Program-made: the position numbers and the translations under genes | Notes under the pieces: model-generated | What the model saw: only the letters and a program-made list of their open reading frames with translations | The model's database searches: none | Told to the model about the DNA's origin: nothing | Source of the DNA: CAZSMC01 sp964607755 | GTDB taxonomy: Bacteria > Zhuqueibacterota > Zhuqueibacteria > Residuimicrobiales > Krinioviventaceae | Length of the DNA stretch: 27,519 nucleotides | Assembly: GCA_964607755.1 (NCBI GenBank) | Contig: CAZSMC010000058.1 | Location: 1 to 27,519, forward strand | Direction of reading: 5' to 3' | Part shown: in pieces, positions 22,923 through 27,519 of the stretch | Numbering within the stretch: the stretch's first letter is position 1 | Layout: every line of letters begins with the position of its first letter

Positions 22923-23546
22923 ATGAAATTCAAACTCAAATATGTTATCATCGCAGTGCTTGCCGGATTTGTAGTTTATCATTCGGTGTATTTTCAAAAG
23001 CTGGACGAGATTCAGCAGCAGCAACGCATGCAGGATTTTGATGCCGAGCAATTTGCTGAAGATTTTTGGAATGAGACATTATTATGGCAAAAAGAAAACG
23101 CCCCGGACATTGGACTTTTGTTATCCCAGTTAAAGAATGACTTTGACCGGGCGGCAAGACAATACGGGCACACGCTAGGCGTTTCCAGTGTTCATGCCTT
23201 TTTCGTAAAAGGAACCGGAACAATTGCCGAAATTACCGATGAAAATGTGATCGTCAATCTAAAAAACAACGCCCAGGTTGAGATCGCCACACAATATATT
23301 TTTGGCAACGCCATCCGCGATGCATCTGCTCAGCTAAATATCAGTGATTTCCCCAGCACGATGGAATTTAATAATATTTCCACCTCGTTAAATTCGATTG
23401 TCAAAAACCGGGTCCTGCCGCCGTTTCGCAAAAAAGCAGCACCAGGTCTAAAGATTGACTTTTTTGCTGCCACAGAAATTGATTCAAATGAAAAACAGCT
23501 CGATCGGTTGCGTTTAATTCCAATTCAAATCGAAATCCAACATTGA
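22923..23546 (+). CDS. DUF2291 family membrane-anchored protein
   Basis: 207 residues: a single N-terminal membrane segment (about 7-23) and an exported domain. The conserved block QYIFGNAIRDAS, followed by FPSTMEFNNISTSLNSIVKNRVLPPF and GLKIDFFAATEI, is what I recognise as the DUF2291 pattern. Members of this family occur inside rbs-type and other sugar ABC operons of alpha-proteobacteria and some other phyla, without an established function; an accessory role in import or substrate-protein docking is a guess. It starts 3 bp after the rbsB stop and its stop almost abuts the rbsA start, so translation is probably coupled. Confidence 0.75.
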   Translation: MKFKLKYVIIAVLAGFVVYHSVYFQKLDEIQQQQRMQDFDAEQFAEDFWNETLLWQKENAPDIGLLLSQLKNDFDRAARQYGHTLGVSSVHAFFVKGTGTIAEITDENVIVNLKNNAQVEIATQYIFGNAIRDASAQLNISDFPSTMEFNNISTSLNSIVKNRVLPPFRKKAAPGLKIDFFAATEIDSNEKQLDRLRLIPIQIEIQH

Positions 23547-23548
23547 AA

Positions 23549-25075
23549 ATGACCGGTAAAAACACACCTGTTCTTCGCGCTGAACATATCACCAAACGTT
23601 TCCCGGGTGTCACAGCTCTGGATGATGTGACGTGTGATATCTACACCGGCAAGGTCAATGCTATTGTTGGAGAAAATGGCGCCGGGAAATCTACCCTGAT
23701 GAACATCCTGGCCGGAGTGTATCAGGATTATGAAGGACAACTTTTTCTCGATGATGAGCCAGTATCGTTCGAAAATCCCAAAGCAGCCCAAAATCACGGC
23801 ATTGGTATCATTCACCAGGAGCTCAATCTCATTCCTTATTTGAGTGTGGCTGAGAACATTTTTCTCGGCAGGGAGCTTGTCAATCGCTTTGGATTTTTGG
23901 ATTCAACCAAAATGCGGTCCCAGAGTCTGGAATTATTGGACCAGTTAAACCTATCTGTCGAGCCCGAAACACCGGTTGCCAAATTGCGCGTCGGTGCGCA
24001 ACAGGTTGTAGAAATTGCCAAAACCCTGGCTCTGAACGCTCGCATCATTATCATGGATGAACCAACATCGGCCTTGAGCGATCAAGAAACAGAGATTCTG
24101 TTCAAACTGATTCGAAACTTGAATGATCGACATGTGACTATCATTTACATCACCCACAAACTCGATGAACTGTTTCAAATCGGTGATCATGTCACTGTTC
24201 TTCGAGACGGCCGATATATCTCCTCCCGGCCGCTCAGTGAACTAACTCAGGATGACATTGTCCGCCAGATGGTGGGCCGGGACGTAGAAAAATTTTTCAT
24301 CAAAGATCATGAAAAATCTAACGACATTGTCTTTTCAGTAGAAAACATTTATCTCGCTCATCCGACCCGAAAGGGTGATTACGTGGTTTGGGATGTTAAT
24401 TTCAGTGTGAAAAAGGGAGAGGTCTTTGGCCTGTTCGGTCTGATGGGAGCGGGACGCACCGAGCTGCTGGAAACGATTTTCGGCATTCACCCCCGGTCAT
24501 CTTTTGGACAAATTTATATTGATAACAAGCGCGTGAATAATGCATCGCCGCAAAAAGCCATCGAGGCCGGCATTGGGCTGGTGCCCGAAGACCGCAAACA
24601 GGAAGGTCTGATCCTCAACATGTCGGTGGCTGAAAACATCAGCCTGGTCTGTTTGAAGGACGTAGAAGAGCACGGTTTTCTCAACAACAAACGCCAGCAA
24701 AATGTGGCAACTGAATACTCGAAAAAATTAAATATCAAAACGCCGACTGTCAAACAGATTGTCAATCATTTGAGCGGCGGCAATCAGCAAAAAGTTGTGC
24801 TGGCAAAATGGCTGACCACCAATCCCAAAGTGCTTTTGCTGGATGAACCCACCCGCGGCATTGATATTAATGCTAAAAATGAAATCTATCAACTGATCAA
24901 CGAACTGGCCGAATCCGGACTCGCCATTGTTATGGTGTCCTCGGAGCTGCCGGAAATTTTGGCCATGGCTGACAGAATCGGAGTAATGGCGATGGGACGG
25001 ATTACGGGTGTTTTTTCGCAACAGGAAGCGAGTGAGGAAAAACTGCTAAAAGCAGCGATTGTCAATGGTCAATGA
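23549..25075 (+). CDS. rbsA: Ribose-type ABC transporter ATP-binding protein
   Basis: 508 residues from the ATG at 23549 (an in-frame TTG at 23543 overlaps the DUF2291 stop). It has two ABC domains as in E. coli RbsA. The first has GENGAGKS (about 41-48), LRVGAQQVVEIAK and MDEPTSALSD. The second has GLMGAGRTELLE in place of a regular Walker A, PEDRKQEGL, LSGGNQQKVVLAKWL and LLDEPTRGID, the degenerate second site usual for sugar CUT2 importers. It energises uptake through the RbsC permease. Its last codons (VNGQ, stop) lie within a heptad-repeat array, so the C-terminus has been rewritten by the repeat element that follows. Confidence 0.95.
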   Translation: MTGKNTPVLRAEHITKRFPGVTALDDVTCDIYTGKVNAIVGENGAGKSTLMNILAGVYQDYEGQLFLDDEPVSFENPKAAQNHGIGIIHQELNLIPYLSVAENIFLGRELVNRFGFLDSTKMRSQSLELLDQLNLSVEPETPVAKLRVGAQQVVEIAKTLALNARIIIMDEPTSALSDQETEILFKLIRNLNDRHVTIIYITHKLDELFQIGDHVTVLRDGRYISSRPLSELTQDDIVRQMVGRDVEKFFIKDHEKSNDIVFSVENIYLAHPTRKGDYVVWDVNFSVKKGEVFGLFGLMGAGRTELLETIFGIHPRSSFGQIYIDNKRVNNASPQKAIEAGIGLVPEDRKQEGLILNMSVAENISLVCLKDVEEHGFLNNKRQQNVATEYSKKLNIKTPTVKQIVNHLSGGNQQKVVLAKWLTTNPKVLLLDEPTRGIDINAKNEIYQLINELAESGLAIVMVSSELPEILAMADRIGVMAMGRITGVFSQQEASEEKLLKAAIVNGQ

Positions 25076-25110
25076 TCAATGTTCAATGATCAATAAACAA
25101 TGAACAGTAA
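25062..25110 (+). repeat. Left heptad repeat array
   Basis: Seven tandem 7-bp units: TCAATGG, TCAATGA, TCAATGT, TCAATGA, TCAATAA, ACAATGA, ACAGTAA, decaying to the right. The first two encode the last residues and stop codon of rbsA. Confidence 0.85.
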
Positions 25111-25167
25111 ATAAAATTCTAATTTTCAGATAAATAATGAGTGATAATCTTTCAATAAGGGGGTGTT

Positions 25168-25524
25168 GTGGAAAAGGAAAATGTTGTCAAAGAGAAATCG
25201 TATCGGTTTGCGATTCGGATTGTGAAGCTTTACAAGTATTTAATCGGGCACAAGGAGTATGTGCTTTCTAAACAGTTGTTGCGGTGTGGAACGTCGATTG
25301 GTGCAAATATCGCCGAAGCAAATGGCGCGGTTTCACGAGCTGATTTTTCATACAAAATTTCCATTGCGTACAAAGAACGCTTGGAGACGAAATACTGGCT
25401 CACGCTATTAAAGGACACCGGATTCGTTTCTGACAAACAATACGTGAGTATTTTCGAAAACGCCGATGAAATCGGCAGGCTCTTGTTCTCAATTCTAAAA
25501 ACAACGAGGATCAATGGTCAATGA
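25168..25524 (+). CDS. Four-helix-bundle protein (23S rRNA intervening-sequence protein family)
   Basis: 118 residues starting at GTG 25168, after AAGGGGG. The family landmarks are FAIRIVKLYKYL, SKQLLRCGTSIGANIAEANGA, FSYKISIAYKERLETKYWLTLL and a last helix ending SILKTTR; length and predicted helices match the IVP/TIGR02436 group. Members are found inside intervening sequences of 23S rRNA genes and, as here, as scattered orphan genes in environmental genomes; their biochemical role is unknown. It has no evident link to ribose metabolism, and its flanking repeats mark it as an insertion. The final INGQ and stop come from the repeat. Basic residues could indicate nucleic-acid binding, but this is not shown. 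Confidence 0.85.
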   Translation: MEKENVVKEKSYRFAIRIVKLYKYLIGHKEYVLSKQLLRCGTSIGANIAEANGAVSRADFSYKISIAYKERLETKYWLTLLKDTGFVSDKQYVSIFENADEIGRLLFSILKTTRINGQ

Positions 25525-25552
25525 ACAATGATCAATGGTCATTGAACAATAA
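25511..25552 (+). repeat. Internal heptad repeat copy (direct orientation)
   Basis: Units TCAATGG, TCAATGA, ACAATGA, TCAATGG, TCATTGA, ACAATAA. The first 19 bases match the left array at 25062-25080 with a single difference. The first two units supply the stop of the four-helix-bundle gene. Confidence 0.8.
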
Positions 25553-25579
25553 AGATAACATGTACTATCTGATACTTGG

Positions 25580-25614
25580 TCATTGATAATTGAACATTGA
25601 TAACTGATCATTGA
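25580..25614 (-). repeat. Right heptad repeat array (inverted orientation)
   Basis: Five 7-bp units, TCATTGA, TAATTGA, ACATTGA, TAACTGA, TCATTGA, are the reverse complement of the TCAATGN family. They end 9 bp before the rbsC start, leaving only a weak CAGG as ribosome site there. Confidence 0.75.
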
Positions 25615-25623
25615 AAACAGGTT

Positions 25624-26598
25624 ATGAATGAAAAATTAAAATCAAATATCGTCAAGTTCCAATCCCTCATTGCCCTGCTTCTCATGATCGTAGCAATGAG
25701 TTTGCTGTCGGATAAATTTTTGACAGTCAATAATGGCTGGAATGTGATGCGGCAGATTTCGGTGAATGTCTGCATTTCGGTGGGCATGACGCTGGTGATT
25801 CTTACCGGCGGCATCGATCTGTCCGTCGGATCTGTGCTGGCTTTTTCCGGAGCAGTTGCGGCCGGTTTGCTTAAAAACGGCATTGCCATCGAATCCTTGA
25901 ATTTGTTCGTCGGATTCACCTTGCTCGGTGCTGTGCTCGGCGGATTGCTGGTCGGCGCAGCGCTCGGTACAGTCAATGGCCTGGCGATTACTCGATTCCG
26001 GGTTCCGCCGTTTGTGGCCACCCTGGCCATGCTCACCATGGTCCGGGGCATGACCATGTTGTGGACCGGCGGATTTCCAATCACCGGGCTCGGTGAGCAT
26101 TTTGCCTTTCTCGGCACAGGTTGGTTTCTGTCCATTCCCATGCCGGTGTGGATAAGCGCATTCATTGTGACTGTTTTTATCATCGTTTCAAGGAAAACGC
26201 GTTTTGGCCGTTACATTTACGCGGTAGGCGGCAACGAACGCGCAGCAAAATTATCCGGACTCGATGTCAACAAAATAAAACGCTCGGTTTACATGTTAGC
26301 CGGGATTTTATCAGCAGTGGGCGGCATCATCATCACCGCACGACTGGATTCGGCGCAGCCCAATGCCGGCATGGGCTACGAGCTCGATTCGATCGCGGCG
26401 GTTGTTATTGGCGGCACGTCGCTATCCGGTGGACGCGGTTCGGTTATCGGCACGGTTCAGGGCGCGCTCATCATTGGCGTGCTCAACAACGGTCTGGTGC
26501 TGCTCAATGTGTCGCCGTTCTGGCAGCAAGTCATAAAAGGACTGGTCATTTTACTGGCTGTTATCATCGACCGGTCAAGTTCAAAACACAGAGATTAA
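25624..26598 (+). CDS. rbsC: Ribose-type ABC transporter permease
   Basis: 324 residues, close to E. coli RbsC in length, with about eight to ten membrane segments. Family marks: TGGIDLSVGSVLAFSGAVAAG, FRVPPFVATLAMLTMVRGM, GRYIYAVGGNERAAKLSGLD and AVVIGGTSLSGGRGSVIGT, the last containing the ATPase-coupling region. It forms the inner-membrane channel for sugar delivered by RbsB and driven by RbsA. The start follows directly on the inverted heptad array and has only CAGG as ribosome site. Expression may therefore be reduced relative to rbsA unless translation is helped by coupling, which the 99-bp gap from the preceding ORF makes unlikely. Confidence 0.93.
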   Translation: MNEKLKSNIVKFQSLIALLLMIVAMSLLSDKFLTVNNGWNVMRQISVNVCISVGMTLVILTGGIDLSVGSVLAFSGAVAAGLLKNGIAIESLNLFVGFTLLGAVLGGLLVGAALGTVNGLAITRFRVPPFVATLAMLTMVRGMTMLWTGGFPITGLGEHFAFLGTGWFLSIPMPVWISAFIVTVFIIVSRKTRFGRYIYAVGGNERAAKLSGLDVNKIKRSVYMLAGILSAVGGIIITARLDSAQPNAGMGYELDSIAAVVIGGTSLSGGRGSVIGTVQGALIIGVLNNGLVLLNVSPFWQQVIKGLVILLAVIIDRSSSKHRD

Positions 26599-26601
26599 CG
26601 C

Positions 26602-27432
26602 ATGAAAAGTGAGCAACTGCAATTAAAATCAATTGAATATCGAAAAAAAATTCTCAAAGTCATCAAAATAGCAAACGCCGGTCACACCGGCGGTGATTTG
26701 TCGTGCATTGATATTATAAACGTACTTTACAACCGGGTGATGAACGTGTCGCCGGAAAATTTTTCTGATCCCGACCGCGACCGCTACATTCAAAGCAAAG
26801 GACATTCGGTTGAAGCGCTGTACATTGTTTTGGCGGATTGCGGATTTTTCCCGGAAACCGATTTGCAAACCATGTGCCGGTATCAATCGCATTATGTCGG
26901 CCACCCGACCCGCAAAGTGAACGGCATCGAACAAAACACCGGTGCGTTGGGGCACGGCCTGTCTGTTGCTGTGGGCATGGCATTGGCTGGTAAAAAAGAT
27001 CATCTCGATTACAAGGTGTTTTGTCTTTTGGGCGATGGCGAACTGACCGAAGGATCGAACTGGGAAGCGGCACTGACTGCATCGCATTACAAGCTGGATA
27101 AACTCATCGCCATTGTGGACTATAACCAGTTGCAAATTACCGGCTTGACCCGGGACGTGTGTAATACCGATCCTCTTGACAAAAAGTTCGAGGCATTCGG
27201 CTGGACTGTTCGTCATACGGATGGTCACAGTATTGACGATCTTGTTGACACGTTGAATCACACGCCGTTCGCGTCGGACCAACCCAGCGCCATTATTGCC
27301 CACACGATTAAAGGTAAGGGTATCAGTTTTATGGAAAACAATAAAAAATGGCACCACCGAGTGCCGACAGATGAGGAATATGCTGCCGCTTTGAAAGAGA
27401 TCAAGAGTCAGCAGATAGCTGCTATAAAGTAA
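26602..27432 (+). CDS. Transketolase N-terminal (TPP-binding) subunit
   Basis: 276 residues, the size of the N-terminal half of split transketolases. It contains ANAGHTGGDLSCIDI near 24-38, the KGHSVEALY segment, NTGALGHGLSVAVGMALAG, and the thiamine-pyrophosphate motif GDGELTEGSNWEAA...VDYNQ (about 144-175). It needs a C-terminal partner, which should be encoded just outside this window; it is not in the remaining 87 bp. The start lies 3 bp after the rbsC stop, so it belongs to the rbs operon. This fits ribose 5-phosphate being fed into the non-oxidative pentose phosphate pathway. A 1-deoxyxylulose or other TPP enzyme half is less likely given the length and motifs. Confidence 0.9.
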   Translation: MKSEQLQLKSIEYRKKILKVIKIANAGHTGGDLSCIDIINVLYNRVMNVSPENFSDPDRDRYIQSKGHSVEALYIVLADCGFFPETDLQTMCRYQSHYVGHPTRKVNGIEQNTGALGHGLSVAVGMALAGKKDHLDYKVFCLLGDGELTEGSNWEAALTASHYKLDKLIAIVDYNQLQITGLTRDVCNTDPLDKKFEAFGWTVRHTDGHSIDDLVDTLNHTPFASDQPSAIIAHTIKGKGISFMENNKKWHHRVPTDEEYAAALKEIKSQQIAAIK

Positions 27433-27464
27433 AAGCTCAGTCTTGGGTGGAAGTTTTAATATTC

Positions 27465-27480
27465 GGGCACTAAAGTGCCT
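27465..27480. repeat. Short palindrome 1
   Basis: GGCACT-AA-AGTGCC is a 6-bp perfect inverted repeat with a 2-base centre (7 bp with a G-T end pair). It lies 33 bp after the transketolase subunit stop. Confidence 0.6.
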
Positions 27481-27503
27481 ATTAAAGAATCTCAATAATA
27501 ACT

Positions 27504-27519
27504 CCGACTTAAAAGTCGG
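27504..27519. repeat. Short palindrome 2 at the window edge
   Basis: CCGACTT-AA-AAGTCGG is a perfect 7-bp inverted repeat with a 2-base centre, 23 bp after palindrome 1 and built the same way. The pair looks like one unit of a palindromic repeat family that continues past the window. Confidence 0.6.

Larger units (their letters stand above)
25062..25614 (+). mobile_element. Putative four-helix-bundle cassette flanked by heptad repeats
   Basis: A ~550-bp unit between rbsA and rbsC. Its left edge (25062-25110) is seven tandem 7-bp words of the form TCAATGN. After the internal ORF the direct copy TCAATGGTCAATGA recurs (25511-25524), and the right edge (25580-25614) carries five words in inverted orientation (TCATTGA, TAATTGA, ACATTGA, TAACTGA, TCATTGA). 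Both rbsA and the internal ORF end in the same repeat-derived stop (AATGGTCAATGA). Its insertion separates two genes that are normally adjacent in rbs operons. It encodes no transposase, so movement would need help in trans. Boundaries are approximate. Confidence 0.5.

Noticed and set aside
25062..25110. CRISPR-like short regular repeat
   Set aside because: The unit is only 7 bp, tandem, with no spacers and no cas genes; it is a degenerate heptad array.
26629..27495. 288-codon open frame on the minus strand
   Set aside because: Antisense to the transketolase subunit, whose TPP motif and operon position are clear.

Overview
The window looks like a chromosomal sugar-catabolism island from a Gram-negative bacterium of the Fibrobacteres-Chlorobi-Bacteroidetes side of the tree. 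A Calditrichota or candidate-phylum KSB1-like organism fits best. The basis is a TonB-dependent receptor with an N-terminal carboxypeptidase-regulatory-like domain, a PorV/PorQ-like outer-membrane protein, a large secreted protein with a T9SS/FlgD-type C-terminal domain, several lipoproteins, good Shine-Dalgarno sites and moderate GC. The placement is inference; there is no rRNA or marker gene to settle it.

Layout. Positions 1-184 hold an imperfect ~48-bp inverted repeat. From 21732 down to 185 everything lies on the minus strand. In transcription order this is a GntR/HutC regulator, a 587-bp leader region with unusual RNA-like structure, then the outer-membrane trio (TonB receptor, T9SS-type surface protein, PorV-like protein) ending in a 14-bp hairpin. 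A long catabolic run follows: URO-D-like protein, ribokinase, RhaT-like permease, SUMF1-like protein, a TIM-barrel glycoside-hydrolase-like protein, three secreted ADP-ribosylglycohydrolase-family proteins, a second sugar permease, a terminator and a second ribokinase. Divergently, from 21960 to the right, the plus strand carries an rbs-type ABC importer operon: rbsB, a DUF2291 protein, rbsA, rbsC, then a transketolase N-terminal subunit. A four-helix-bundle (23S rRNA IVP-like) gene flanked by heptad repeats sits between rbsA and rbsC.

How it fits together (inference). Secreted ADP-ribosylglycohydrolase-family enzymes and the TIM-barrel protein would free ribose or related sugars from glycosides such as nucleosides, nucleotides or ADP-ribose. 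The TonB receptor and its partners would act at the outer membrane. The RbsBAC importer and two DMT-type permeases would carry the sugar across the inner membrane. Two PfkB kinases would give ribose 5-phosphate, and transketolase would pass it into the pentose phosphate pathway. The RbsB homologue keeps nine of the ten ribose-contacting residues of E. coli RbsB, which is the best direct evidence that the substrate is ribose or a close relative. The gene set resembles the Bacteroides ribose-utilisation (rus) loci, which also combine ribokinases, a permease, an ADP-ribosylglycohydrolase and TonB-linked uptake. Here it is joined to an ABC importer and has three ADP-ribosylglycohydrolase paralogues.

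Regulation. The gntR gene has a consensus promoter (TTGACA-17-TATAAT), and four 10-bp-spaced TCTATAGA-like units overlap its -10 and start site, which strongly suggests autoregulation. An 11-bp inverted pair, one copy in each divergent transcription unit, may serve both directions. The least explained segment is 20605-20730, upstream of the TonB receptor gene. It has two copies of GAGGTGAT-N13-ATGAAAAAAT separated by a perfect 13-bp hairpin, with competing CAGGAT/ATCCTG pairings.
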